Under the pieces are notes generated by a model. The model was given only the letters and a program-made list of their open reading frames with translations, made no database searches and had not been told where the DNA came from. Of a stretch of 17,906 bases of DNA, positions 1 through 8,003 are shown one piece after another; the stretch's first letter is position 1; each line of letters opens with the position of its first letter. Made by a program: the position numbers and the translations under genes. The DNA lies in NCBI GenBank assembly GCA_964429745.1, contig CAYSDI010000072.1, positions 1 to 17,906 on the forward strand, in the 5' to 3' direction. This DNA comes from WGOA01 sp964429745. GTDB taxonomy: Bacteria; Bacteroidota; Bacteroidia; Chitinophagales; BACL12.

Positions 1-54
1 AAGCAAACCGGTAACTCGGTCCGCTGTCTTCGGGATTAATGCAACAGTCTAACA

Positions 55-71
55 AACCTGTGTCACAGGTT
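55..71. repeat. Perfect 17-bp palindrome
   Basis: Two 8-bp arms, AACCTGTG and CACAGGTT, flank a single central T and are followed by a strongly AT-rich stretch (72-107). As RNA it would form a 7-bp stem with a 3-nt loop but has no clean T-tract, so it could be a weak terminator, an operator, or part of the end of the decayed insertion element just downstream. Only the palindrome itself is certain. Confidence 0.5.
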
Positions 72-98
72 AATATATAAAATTATTTTAATTATCCG

Positions 99-236
99 AA
101 AATTAAGCAACCCCAGCGCATATTCAGCGCAGCCATCAAGCCCAATGTTGCCTTGGATGCCGTGAAGAATCACAAGATCTTCGCCTGACGGGGCCAGCAG
201 CATAAGGTCAAGCCGTTCACCTCGAAGATGAAGGTT
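99..236 (+). pseudogene. Decayed IS3-family transposase OrfA remnant
   Basis: The frame through 114-185 reads QRIFSAAIKPNVALDAVKNH and then KIFA before a TGA at 186-188. This resembles the N-terminal helix-turn-helix of IS3-family OrfA proteins, whose usual form is roughly RRKFSAEFKAKVALEALK. After the stop the same frame continues with QQHKVKP, where the family has a HxVHPxQI-like motif. There is no start codon in frame (a TAA lies at 78-80), there is an in-frame stop, and no OrfB follows. This is therefore a dead fragment of about 45 codons, consistent with an accessory or degraded insertion site. The family assignment comes from remembered motif similarity, so it is moderate. Confidence 0.45.
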
Positions 237-301
237 TCCGGATTAATAAGGATTCACTGGATTGCATGGTCCAGCAGACTTTTGGCTAACCTTACTTCTT
301 G

Positions 302-393
302 CAGAAAAGAGGAACTGAAAAGAGGAACAGAAAAGAGGAACAGAAAAGAGGAACAGAAAAGAGGAACAGAAAAGAGGAACTGAAACGAGGAAA
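302..393. repeat. 13-bp purine-rich tandem repeat, about 6.6 copies
   Basis: The unit AAAAGAGGAACAG is repeated head to tail with exact 13-bp spacing from 305 to 382. The first and last full copies carry CTG instead of CAG, and a partial copy (AAACGAGG) follows. Because 13 is not a multiple of 3, the copies shift frame and cannot be a protein repeat. One strand is almost pure purine. It sits between the IS remnant and the methyltransferase gene, in a stretch with no gene. It could be a slippage-prone microsatellite-like array. No flanking signature of CRISPR (spacers) or iterons is seen. Confidence 0.9.
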
Positions 394-593
394 GCATACT
401 TGGCAGGTGGCCGAGTGAAGCCCAATCACCCTCCAAAATGCCCATAATGCCCTCATATTGGCGACAGCGGGGTTAGATGTTCGTTTTTCCCATGTCCTAT
501 TTTATCGTCTAACGCCTTCACAGAAGCTTCCGCATTGTCCGCTAAGACGGCAAGTTTCGCTCTTTTCGGCCTTGCAAACCCTATTTTTGCCCC
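394..593. other. Gene-free stretch upstream of the methyltransferase
   Basis: Together with 1-393 this makes nearly 600 bases without an intact gene. Beyond the palindrome, the IS3 remnant and the 13-bp array, I see no RNA gene and no credible coding region. The short open frames on both strands here have no recognisable composition or motifs. Confidence 0.5.
582..589 (+). promoter_or_regulatory. Exact Bacteroidota -7 element, 4 nt before the start codon
   Basis: TATTTTTG matches TAnnTTTG exactly and ends four bases before the ATG at 594. If used, transcription would start at or next to the start codon, giving a leaderless mRNA. No convincing -33 TTG lies at the normal distance, so the call rests on the -7 match and its position. 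Confidence 0.4.
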
Positions 594-1592
594 ATGGAAC
601 CTGCCGCCACCCAGCCATTTTTGGCAGACACTGAATCCATTGGTTGTTGTTTTTGCCAAAGCAAGCAGAGCAGCGTTCATGTTCGCGAAGGGCAGTGGAC
701 CATCGTGCGGTGCAGCAACTGCGGGTTTTGTTACACGAATCCCCGCCCAACGATGGCGTCCCTTCCCCGGTATTACGAGGAAAGCTATTTCAACGACGAG
801 CGGCACCGGCTCAAGTTTTACAACCCGGATGGCAGCATCCGCATGGAGTCCGGCGAGGGCTACCAGAACCGGATCGAGGATGTGGAGGGCAGGGTCAGCG
901 GCAGAGGTAAACTTCTGGAACTGGGCTGCGCGCGCGGCTTCTTTTTGCAGACTCTCCAAGATCGGGGCTGGGAAGTAGAGGGTGTTGAAATTTCGGCGGA
1001 TGCCATAGCCATCGGCCGTCAACATTTAGGATTGACCATTCATCACGGCACTTTAGAAGATTTTCCCGGGCAGGGTCCGTACGATGTTATTTGCATGTAC
1101 CAGACCCTGGAGCATGTGCCCGATCCGCATTTTGTCATGACGCGCAGCCGCGAATTGCTGCGCAACGGTGGTGTGTTTGTGGCGGAGGTCCCCAACTTGA
1201 CTTCGTTCGACATGCGCGGCAACCCGGAGCGCCGCCGCCTGAGCCACGACCTGCCGCGACACCTCAACCATTTTACGCCTCAGGTGTTAATCCGGGAATT
1301 GGAGCGCGCAGGTTTCCGCGACGTGCAGCTGAGCCTCTTTTACCCGCAGTTTTTGGTCAACATACTCAACGGCCGCAACGGCGGGGGAATGGCCCCGTCT
1401 CCACAGGCAACGGCATCGTCAACAGCTACTAGTGCGCCTTCTGCCACCGGCAAGGCACTAACCGCCGCCCGGGCAACGGCAGCCCTTGCCCCGCTGGCAA
1501 AACCCGCTTCGGGTTGGAAACAGCAAGCGATGAATGGCATAAGCCGTGTTTTTCCCGGCTGGCGAATGACCGTAAGTGGCGTAAGGGGTTAG
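594..1592 (+). CDS. Class I SAM-dependent methyltransferase with zinc-ribbon N-terminus
   Basis: The 332-residue product belongs to the Methyltransf_23-type family. Residues 18-43 carry paired cysteines (C18/C21 and C40/C43), a likely small zinc ribbon, followed by NPRP. SAM-binding motif I is LLELGCARG at 107-115, the acidic end of the next strand is VEGVEIS at 128-134, and the EHVPDP region is at 173-178. HLNHFTPQVL at 223-232 matches the HxxxFTPxxL block typical of this family. The target is unknown; relatives often act on sugars, lipids or small polar molecules. Residues about 266-304 are an Ala/Ser/Thr/Pro-rich low-complexity stretch that interrupts the domain just before the C-terminal FPGWRMTV strand, so it looks like an insertion. 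There is no Shine-Dalgarno sequence. The stop overlaps that of the convergent acyltransferase by 4 nt. The methyltransferase fold is clear; the substrate is not. Confidence 0.88.
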   Translation: MEPAATQPFLADTESIGCCFCQSKQSSVHVREGQWTIVRCSNCGFCYTNPRPTMASLPRYYEESYFNDERHRLKFYNPDGSIRMESGEGYQNRIEDVEGRVSGRGKLLELGCARGFFLQTLQDRGWEVEGVEISADAIAIGRQHLGLTIHHGTLEDFPGQGPYDVICMYQTLEHVPDPHFVMTRSRELLRNGGVFVAEVPNLTSFDMRGNPERRRLSHDLPRHLNHFTPQVLIRELERAGFRDVQLSLFYPQFLVNILNGRNGGGMAPSPQATASSTATSAPSATGKALTAARATAALAPLAKPASGWKQQAMNGISRVFPGWRMTVSGVRG

Positions 1593-2491
1593 GAATCCGG
1601 TTCAAGCGATTTGTCCCGATCAACGGCATAATTCCGCTTCTTCCAGCGCTTGTGCGACCATAGCCAATATTGCGGTTCCTCCAGAATCTGTGCTTCAATT
1701 AGGCGCGTCATGCGCTCGGTGATGTCGCCATAAGGGGTGGTGCCCGGATGCTCTTCCATAACTTGCAGCCGCGTTTCATACCAACCCCTTCGGACTTTCC
1801 TGATGGCTGCAAAAACTACGGGATAGTCATATTCGCGGGCAAATTTTTCAGTGCCGTACATAACATCCGTTTCTTGGTTGAGGAACATCATCCGGTACGC
1901 TCGCTTGGTAGAGGGCGATGGGGCCTGATCGTTAGCCAGAATAGTGGCCGTTAGCCGGTGGCGGTTCTTTTCGTGAAAGGCTTTGATCTCTTTTTTGGTC
2001 ACAAGTTCCATGCCGTAGCGGCCGCGGGTCACTCGCATTACTTTTTCAAAATATTTGTTTCTAATTTGCGTATAAACACCTATTGATTTATGTTTCAATT
2101 GTGCATCGGACGCCAGAACGCATAGTTCCCAATTGTTGTAGTGCCCTGCGGAGAAAATAATACTTCGGCCTTGGTCAAAAAACCGCGCGGCTACCTCCGG
2201 GTTCACAATTCGGTTGCGGACTATGGCTTCTTCAATGCTGATGCTGAAAATCTTTAGACTTTCCACCCCCAGATCGCAAAGGTGGCGGTAGTACAACTTT
2301 GCAAGGCGTTGGATCTGCGCAGTGGTGTAATTCGGGAACGAACGTTGCAAATTGCCAAAAACCACCTTTCGCCTGTACCTGATAATATAATATATAATAT
2401 AATATCCAATATCGGACAATCGGTACAACACCCAAAATGGCAAATTGGAGAGGGGAAGAATCAGCCCATAGTGGAGCAATCGGGAGAGCAT
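1589..2491 (-). CDS. Lipid A biosynthesis acyltransferase, LpxL/HtrB family
   Basis: The 300-residue product has the expected length of a lysophospholipid/lipid A acyltransferase. The hallmark HX4(D/E) catalytic motif is HYNNWE, with H117 and E122, preceded by a hydrophobic strand (SIIFSAG). A second conserved region, ILANDQAPSP at 184-193, corresponds to the substrate-binding block that follows. An N-terminal hydrophobic segment (about 8-37) anchors it at the inner membrane, where such enzymes transfer an acyl chain to the lipid A precursor. DNA encoding the segment near residues 29-38 is extremely AT-rich (2383-2412) and yields the repeated YYIIYYII. TAACTTTA (2505-2498) lies 6 nt before the ATG and may be its -7 element. 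It is a single gene, divergent from susC. Which acyl position it serves cannot be told. Confidence 0.88.
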   Translation of the reverse strand: MLSRLLHYGLILPLSNLPFWVLYRLSDIGYYIIYYIIRYRRKVVFGNLQRSFPNYTTAQIQRLAKLYYRHLCDLGVESLKIFSISIEEAIVRNRIVNPEVAARFFDQGRSIIFSAGHYNNWELCVLASDAQLKHKSIGVYTQIRNKYFEKVMRVTRGRYGMELVTKKEIKAFHEKNRHRLTATILANDQAPSPSTKRAYRMMFLNQETDVMYGTEKFAREYDYPVVFAAIRKVRRGWYETRLQVMEEHPGTTPYGDITERMTRLIEAQILEEPQYWLWSHKRWKKRNYAVDRDKSLEPDS

Positions 2492-2713
2492 CGGGGTTAA
2501 AGTTAACAGCCTTTCGGGCTAAGGGCCCGCGTCACCTTGGGCAAGATTTTCATCAATCTATGCTCTTTTGCGCTGCGATATGAAAGCTGTAATTTTACCC
2601 CCGCGAATGTGTACTTTCGACACTAAGAGTGCACTTTTCTTTCCGCTCTCGGCTACTCAGAACTCCATCGCTAAAAGGGTCAATCCCGAACTATTCAGCC
2701 CAAAAACTTTGCA
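2492..2713. promoter_or_regulatory. Divergent regulatory region between the acyltransferase and susC
   Basis: This 222-bp spacer must hold both promoters. Visible candidates are TAACTTTA (minus strand, 2505-2498), inside the imperfect inverted repeat GTTAACTTTAAC, plus TACTTTCG (2612-2619) and AAACTTTG (2704-2711) on the plus strand. Each is one base off TAnnTTTG at the specified positions or a near match. No ECF-sigma/anti-sigma gene or hybrid two-component gene lies beside it, so regulation of susC cannot be assigned. Confidence 0.35.
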
Positions 2714-5700
2714 ATGAATCACAATTACCTGAGAATCAAAACATTAGTTTCGATCCTTTGCCTGCTGCTCCTGCCTGCTTTGGCATGGGCGCAACAGGCT
2801 ACCCTAACGGGTAAAATCACAGACGAAAGCGGAGAGGGGCTCATTGGGGCCACCGTTTTGCTGGAGGGAACGACGATCGGTGGCATTACTGACCTTGACG
2901 GCAGCTACCGGGTCAACAACATCCCCGCCGGCACCTACAATATCAAGTTTACTTATGTGGGGTACGTGAAAAACTCTCGCCAGGTCACCCTGGAGGGCGG
3001 TCAAACCCTCATTGTTAACATGACCCTGGCGGAGAATGTCTTGCTTCTGAACGAAGCAGTCGTTGTCGGTTACGGTACCACGCAAACCAAGGACCTTACT
3101 GGCGCGGTCACTCAACTTACCACGGAGGATTTCCTCACAGGTAACGTCAACACCGCCGAGCAGTTGATCACGGGTAAGGTGGCTGGTGTTCAGATCACCT
3201 CCAACGGTGGAGCTCCGGGCTCAGGCAGCAGGATCCGCGTTCGCGGGGGCAGCTCTTTGAACGCATCCAACGATCCGCTCATTGTCATTGACGGTGTCCC
3301 TGTAGATAATGACGGGATTGCCGGCTCAGCCAATGCACTGAACCTCATCAACCCGGATGATATCGAAAGCATCACGTTGCTTAAAGACGCATCCGCTGCG
3401 GCCATTTATGGCTCTCGCGCTGCCAACGGCGTGTTGTTGATCACCACAAAAAAAGGAAAAGCCGGGGGTGATTTTCAGGTCGGCTTTAGTTCCAACAACG
3501 CAGTTACGGCCATTGCTCAGTACACCGACATCATGACTGCTGATCAATACCGGGCGTTTGTCAACGAGTTTGGCACTGATGCGCAGAAAGGTTTGTTAGG
3601 AGAGGCCAGCACCGATTGGCAGAAGGAAATCTATCGCCTTGGTTTTGCCACCAACAACGACATTTCCTTCACTGGCGGACTCAAAAACCTTCCCTACCGA
3701 TTAGGCTTGGAATACTACAGCGAGGACGGCATCCTGCAGCGTTCAGCCCTTGATCGCTACGGAGCAACGCTCAACCTCAACCCCAAGTTCTTCGACGATC
3801 ACCTTTCTTTTGACGTCAACGGCAAGTTTTCTTATACCAATAACTTCTTTGCAGACCAGGGAGCGATCGGCTCTGCTGTGGGTTTTGATCCCACACAATT
3901 GGTAAACACAGGCGATGAAATATCCGGAGGCTACTCCGTTTCTGAATTGTACGGGGGGTACGGGGAGTGGGTGACTGCCGGAGGACTACCTAACGTATTG
4001 GCTGCTCGCAACCCGCTTGGCTTGTTGTACCAACGCGACGACGAGTCGAATGTTTACCGTTTTCTGGGCAACGTCGCGGTGGATTACAAATTCCATTTCC
4101 TCCCTGAACTGCGGGCAAACCTGAACGTAGGGGGTGACTTTAGCCGTTCAAGCGGAAACGTTTTTGTACCCGCAGAAGCCGCTTCGAACTTTAACCGCGG
4201 CGGCGTAGACAACCAATACGAGCAGGAGAAGAATAACCAGTTGTTGGAATTCTACCTCAACTACGCCAAGACTTTTGGCATCCATAAAATTGATGCCACG
4301 GGTGGCTACAGCTACCAAAACTGGTTCACCTTCAGTCCGGCTTTCCCGGATGTCAACGTAGCGGGCGACACAGTCAACGTAGCGGACCCCTTCCCCTTTG
4401 AGACGGAGAACACCCTCATTTCGTTCTTTGGCCGTCTTAACTACACCCTCAAGGAGCGTTACCTGTTAACGGCCACCCTGCGGAACGACGCCTCTTCGCG
4501 CTTTAGCCCGGATAACCGAAACGGCTTGTTTCCCTCAGTGGCAGCAGCCTGGCGCATCAGCGAAGAAAGCTTTCTAAAGGGTTCACAAAACCTGAGCAAC
4601 CTGAAACTCCGCTTGGGTTGGGGGGTAACTGGTCAGCAGGACATCTTTAACGATTATCCCTACATTGCCAATTACTCACAGGGCACAGGAACGGCCGCCT
4701 ACCAGTTTGGTGACATATTCTATACCGTGCTTCGTCCGGATGGCTATGACGCCAGCATCAAGTGGGAAGAAACCACTTCCTGGAATGTTGGTTTGGACTT
4801 TGGTTTCAACAACAACCGCTTTTACGGCAGTTTGGACTTCTACAAAAAGGTCACGGAAGACTTGCTCGCCACCGTACCGGTTCCGGCAGGTACCAACTTT
4901 ACTAACCAGATCCTGACCAACGTTGGCAGCTTGGAAAACACAGGTCTTGAATTGATGCTGGGTTACCTGGCTATCGACAAGGATGACATTAGTCTCGAAA
5001 TTGGCGCTAACGCCACTTGGAATGTTACTGAAATCACCAATCTGAGCCTGGTTCCTGATCCGGAAAACCCGGGTGTCCTGGTGGGTGGGGTAGCCGGTGG
5101 AGTTGGTAACACCATTCAAATTCACACGGTGGGTTTTGCGCCGTTTACCTTTTATGCCTTCGAGCAGCTCTACGACGACAACGGCAATCCGATTGAAAAT
5201 GACGTTGCCAACGGCATTTTCGGCTATGTGGACCAGAATGGCGACGGCAATATCACGGCCGATGACCGCATCCGCACCGAGAATCCTCAGCCCGATGTTT
5301 TCGCTGGCTTGTATGCCAACCTGCGCGTCAAGAAGTGGACAGCTGGATTCACGATGCGTGCTGAAATCGGCAACTACCTGTACAACAACGTCGCTTCACA
5401 GCGTTCTTTCCGAGATGGTGCCTTTGGCCCCAATACGCTGAACAACCTGAGCACGGCCTATTATGAAACTAACTTCAAAGGGGTAGAATTGCTCTCTGAC
5501 CACTACATTGAAAATGCTTCCTACGCCAGGATGGATAACATCTTTGTAGGGTATAACTTCGGTAATCTGGGAAATAGCAACATTGGCCTTAGCCTCAACG
5601 CTATTGTTCAGAACGCCTTCGTGATTACCGGCTATTCGGGTCTCGATCCCGAAGTAGCTGGTGGAATAGACAACACGATCTATCCTCGTCCCCGGGTATA

Positions 5701-5728
5701 CTCCCTTAATTTGAATCTCCGCCTCTAA
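2714..5728 (+). CDS. susC: SusC/RagA-family TonB-linked outer membrane protein
   Basis: The 1004-residue product forms the barrel of a SusCD importer that takes up oligomers across the outer membrane, driven by TonB. Residues 1-26 are a signal peptide ending AWA before QQ. A carboxypeptidase-regulatory-like Ig fold spans about 29-113, followed by the TonB-box region EAVVVGYGTTQTKD (114-127). The plug domain (about 126-248) holds the family signatures RVRGGSSLNASNDPLIVIDG and YGSRAANGVLLITTKKG. The 22-strand barrel fills the rest and ends in alternating hydrophobic residues (YSLNLNLRL). A loop near residue 840 has an EF-hand-like DQNGDGNITADD, common in this family and a likely calcium site. 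The length is normal and there are no frameshifts. SusD begins 22 nt downstream. The substrate is not deducible: no glycosidase or peptidase lies in the window. Confidence 0.97.
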   Translation: MNHNYLRIKTLVSILCLLLLPALAWAQQATLTGKITDESGEGLIGATVLLEGTTIGGITDLDGSYRVNNIPAGTYNIKFTYVGYVKNSRQVTLEGGQTLIVNMTLAENVLLLNEAVVVGYGTTQTKDLTGAVTQLTTEDFLTGNVNTAEQLITGKVAGVQITSNGGAPGSGSRIRVRGGSSLNASNDPLIVIDGVPVDNDGIAGSANALNLINPDDIESITLLKDASAAAIYGSRAANGVLLITTKKGKAGGDFQVGFSSNNAVTAIAQYTDIMTADQYRAFVNEFGTDAQKGLLGEASTDWQKEIYRLGFATNNDISFTGGLKNLPYRLGLEYYSEDGILQRSALDRYGATLNLNPKFFDDHLSFDVNGKFSYTNNFFADQGAIGSAVGFDPTQLVNTGDEISGGYSVSELYGGYGEWVTAGGLPNVLAARNPLGLLYQRDDESNVYRFLGNVAVDYKFHFLPELRANLNVGGDFSRSSGNVFVPAEAASNFNRGGVDNQYEQEKNNQLLEFYLNYAKTFGIHKIDATGGYSYQNWFTFSPAFPDVNVAGDTVNVADPFPFETENTLISFFGRLNYTLKERYLLTATLRNDASSRFSPDNRNGLFPSVAAAWRISEESFLKGSQNLSNLKLRLGWGVTGQQDIFNDYPYIANYSQGTGTAAYQFGDIFYTVLRPDGYDASIKWEETTSWNVGLDFGFNNNRFYGSLDFYKKVTEDLLATVPVPAGTNFTNQILTNVGSLENTGLELMLGYLAIDKDDISLEIGANATWNVTEITNLSLVPDPENPGVLVGGVAGGVGNTIQIHTVGFAPFTFYAFEQLYDDNGNPIENDVANGIFGYVDQNGDGNITADDRIRTENPQPDVFAGLYANLRVKKWTAGFTMRAEIGNYLYNNVASQRSFRDGAFGPNTLNNLSTAYYETNFKGVELLSDHYIENASYARMDNIFVGYNFGNLGNSNIGLSLNAIVQNAFVITGYSGLDPEVAGGIDNTIYPRPRVYSLNLNLRL

Positions 5729-5750
5729 TTTCCTCCCAAAAAGCCAACTT

Positions 5751-7331
5751 ATGAAACTTAGAACAGCACCGCTCTACGCCGGGCTTCTGGGTCTCGCCCT
5801 CAGTCTGGGTTCCTGTTTTCAGGATCTGGATCTTGAACCCCCATACGGTTTGAATGCTGAGGTCGTATATTCTGATCCAGCCAATTACATTAACGTCCTT
5901 GCTAAAGTTTACGCAGGCTTGGCCACAACAGGCAATGACGGTCCTGCAGGTCAGGGCGACATTGCTGGCATTGACGAAGGGTTCTCCAGCTATTTGCGGG
6001 TTCTTTGGAACCTTCAAACCTTGGTTACGGACGAAGCCATTTGCGCCTGGGAGCAAGATCCGGGAATCCCCGAGTTGAACCGGGTTACCATAACAGCCTT
6101 GAACGAATGGAACCAGGCCATGTACTACCGCGTCTTCTTCCAATTGTCGCTGTGCAACGAATTCATTCGCCAGGCATCGGATGCCAAGATGGATGAGCGC
6201 GGATTCTCCACCGCAGATAAGGAAATGATTCAGGAAATGCGCAACGAAGTTCGCTTCCTCCGCGCCCTGAGTTATTATCATGCGCTGGACTTATACGGTA
6301 ACGTACCTTTTGTTACGGAAGATGACATTCCAGGAGCATTCCTTCCTGAGCAGATTACTCGCGCCGATTTGTTTGATTGGGTAGAAAGCGAACTTTTGGC
6401 TACCTCCGATCTTCTTCGCGATCCGGGAACCCACGATTACGCCCGTGCAGACAAAGCCGCCGTATGGATGACGTTGGCCAAGCTTTACCTGAACGCGGAA
6501 GTTTATGTTGGCCAGAACCGCTATGCCGACGCCGCAACCTTTGCCAAGCGTGTCATTGACGCCGGGGTGTATTCGCTTGAACCCAACTACGAGCATTTGT
6601 TCCTGACCGACAACAATCAGAGCAACGAGATGATCTTTCCCGTTGCTTTTGATGGCAACAATACCAAAACTTATGGCGGCACCACCTACCTGGTGCATGC
6701 CTCTATCGGAGGAACCATTCCATTGGAGCCCTATGGTGTCAATTCCGGCTGGGGAGGCCTGCGCGCCACCCCCGAGTTCGTGGACCAGTTTGTGGATTCC
6801 GTTGGCGATGGCCGCTACCTGTTTGAAAAAACCGGACAAGCCCGAAACATCAACGACATCGCACTCTTCACGGATGGGTATGCGGTGGCCAAATTCAAAA
6901 ACGTTGATCAAGACGGAAATCCAGGTGTGGATGCCGTTGGAGACTTTGTTGATACTGACTTCCCGCTCTACCGCTTGGCTGATGCATACCTGATGTATGC
7001 AGAAGCTGCGCTCCGTGGCGGCGGCGATGTTGGCTTAGGTGTCAATTACGTTAACGAACTCCGCGAGCGCGCTTATGGCAATGCTTCCGGCAACGTCGCA
7101 TCAATCGATCTGGATTTCATTCTGGCCGAACGCTGCCGCGAATTGTATTGGGAAATTGGACGCAGAACGGACCTGATTCGCTTTGGACGCTTTACGGGCG
7201 ATTCCTACGTTTGGTCCTACAAAGGCGGAGCACCGGAAGGCGCCTCCATTCCTGAATACCTGAATTTGTACCCCATTCCCGCATCAGACATTATCGCCAA
7301 CCCGAACCTGCAACAGAATACGGGTTATTGA
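5751..7331 (+). CDS. susD: SusD/RagB-family surface lipoprotein
   Basis: The 526-residue product is the substrate-binding lid that pairs with the SusC barrel at the cell surface. The first 21 residues are a lipoprotein signal with lipobox LGSC (C22), followed by FQDLDLEP, typical of SusD N-termini. The helical TPR-like scaffold is visible in the EVRFLRALSYYHALDLYG block and in PLYRLADAYLMYAEA. The closing region has the usual ERCRELYWEIGRRTDLIRFG and YPIPASDIIANPNLQQN motifs. A segment DQDGNPGVDAVGDFVDTD may form a metal- or ligand-binding loop. It is co-transcribed with susC (22-nt gap) and ends 28 nt before a strong hairpin. The ligand is unknown, and no SusE/F-like gene follows. Confidence 0.96.
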   Translation: MKLRTAPLYAGLLGLALSLGSCFQDLDLEPPYGLNAEVVYSDPANYINVLAKVYAGLATTGNDGPAGQGDIAGIDEGFSSYLRVLWNLQTLVTDEAICAWEQDPGIPELNRVTITALNEWNQAMYYRVFFQLSLCNEFIRQASDAKMDERGFSTADKEMIQEMRNEVRFLRALSYYHALDLYGNVPFVTEDDIPGAFLPEQITRADLFDWVESELLATSDLLRDPGTHDYARADKAAVWMTLAKLYLNAEVYVGQNRYADAATFAKRVIDAGVYSLEPNYEHLFLTDNNQSNEMIFPVAFDGNNTKTYGGTTYLVHASIGGTIPLEPYGVNSGWGGLRATPEFVDQFVDSVGDGRYLFEKTGQARNINDIALFTDGYAVAKFKNVDQDGNPGVDAVGDFVDTDFPLYRLADAYLMYAEAALRGGGDVGLGVNYVNELRERAYGNASGNVASIDLDFILAERCRELYWEIGRRTDLIRFGRFTGDSYVWSYKGGAPEGASIPEYLNLYPIPASDIIANPNLQQNTGY

Positions 7332-7359
7332 CGACAGCACTCGTTTCACGTGCTCTCAC

Positions 7360-7392
7360 CGAAGGCTTCCCCAAAAGGGAAGCCTTCGTTTT
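7360..7392 (+). terminator. Strong intrinsic terminator after susD
   Basis: A perfect 12-bp stem (CGAAGGCTTCCC at 7360-7371 with GGGAAGCCTTCG at 7377-7388) has a 5-nt loop and is followed by TTTT. It begins 28 nt after the susD stop and should end the susCD transcript. Confidence 0.9.
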
Positions 7393-7416
7393 ATAGACTA
7401 GACTTGCTTACATTCT

Positions 7417-7472
7417 GAAGGCTTTGTTTTTTCAGGTACAGCGGGCAGGCAAACCAAAGCCTTCATTTTTTT
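7417..7472 (+). terminator. Second hairpin with T7 tract, sharing arms with the first
   Basis: GAAGGCTTTG (7417-7426) and CAAAGCCTTC (7455-7464) are perfect 10-bp inverted repeats around a 28-nt loop, followed by A and seven T (7466-7472). It has the form of an intrinsic terminator with a long loop, 45 nt before the ATG of the next gene. Its arms share GAAGGCTT/AAGCCTTC with the preceding terminator, so arms 2 and 3 of the array could pair instead. It may be a backup terminator for susCD or a leader attenuator for the downstream gene. Confidence 0.6.
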
Positions 7473-7517
7473 CAAACTTGGCAAACTGGACACAAGCTGT
7501 TTATCTTGAACAGGCAT

Positions 7518-8003
7518 ATGGAAAAACTGAAGAAGGCTCAGGGAAGTCTGGCCCATTTTCGCGAGCTGTTCAAAAATCTCCCGCCTGCCAGACCGCAGGA
7601 AGCAGACTATGCCGCCCAGATGGCCGGACCGGCATGGTTGCGCGGTGTGGCACCTCCCGGCCTGGCGCTTTTAGGCCTTCCTGGCTGGACTGGGAAGCGT
7701 TTCCTGGCCGGAGGCGAAGGCATCAACCTGCTCAAAGGACGCAAGGGCATTCGACCTGCCTTGGCGTTTCGTTGGTCGCAACAGCCCTCTGCACTAGACG
7801 GTAAGCCAGTGCTGCAAATCCGCTACCTGCCCAATGCCCGATGGCCCTGGTATGGGGTTGTGGACGAGCTGCGCGACTGGAAGGAAGACACCTGGCTAGG
7901 CATGACGTATCTGGAGGGATCCTCAGCGCTCCGAATGCCTTTGCCGTTCCTGCTCCACCAACCCAAAGCCCTGCACGAACCGCATAGCCCCAACCGTGTT
8001 TGA
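7518..8003 (+). CDS. Small protein of unknown function, possibly GXWXG/DUF4334-like
   Basis: I chose the ATG at 7518 (161 residues) over an upstream TTG at 7506 because the protein then starts MEKLKKAQGS, a normal opening. No signal peptide or membrane segment is visible. GLPGWTGKRFLAGGEGINLL near residues 53-72 resembles the GWxGKRF...NxL block of GXWXG/DUF4334 proteins. The later VDELRDWKEDTWLGMTYLEG resembles their VDxxxVDDDTVLGxMD block. Both resemblances are from memory and the family is poorly characterised; some members are linked to lipid or hydrocarbon binding. The protein is Pro/Gly/Trp-rich and ends QPKALHEPHS before PNRV. The stop lies inside the likely start of the degraded oxidoreductase frame, suggesting a former two-gene operon. 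Coding status is likely; function is uncertain. Confidence 0.6.
   Translation: MEKLKKAQGSLAHFRELFKNLPPARPQEADYAAQMAGPAWLRGVAPPGLALLGLPGWTGKRFLAGGEGINLLKGRKGIRPALAFRWSQQPSALDGKPVLQIRYLPNARWPWYGVVDELRDWKEDTWLGMTYLEGSSALRMPLPFLLHQPKALHEPHSPNRV

Noticed and set aside
302..393. Possible CRISPR array
   Set aside because: The units are contiguous with no spacers, are only 13 bp long, and no cas gene is present.
243..445. Minus-strand small proteins with repeated FLFLFSVPLFCSS
   Set aside because: These are a translation artefact of the 13-bp tandem repeat, which shifts frame each unit.
2383..2412. TATAAT-like AT-rich run as a promoter
   Set aside because: It lies inside the acyltransferase coding region and encodes a Tyr/Ile-rich membrane segment. 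The Bacteroidota sigma factor does not use TATAAT.
4676..5125. Minus-strand frame opposite susC
   Set aside because: It lies wholly inside a well-supported gene and has no features of its own.
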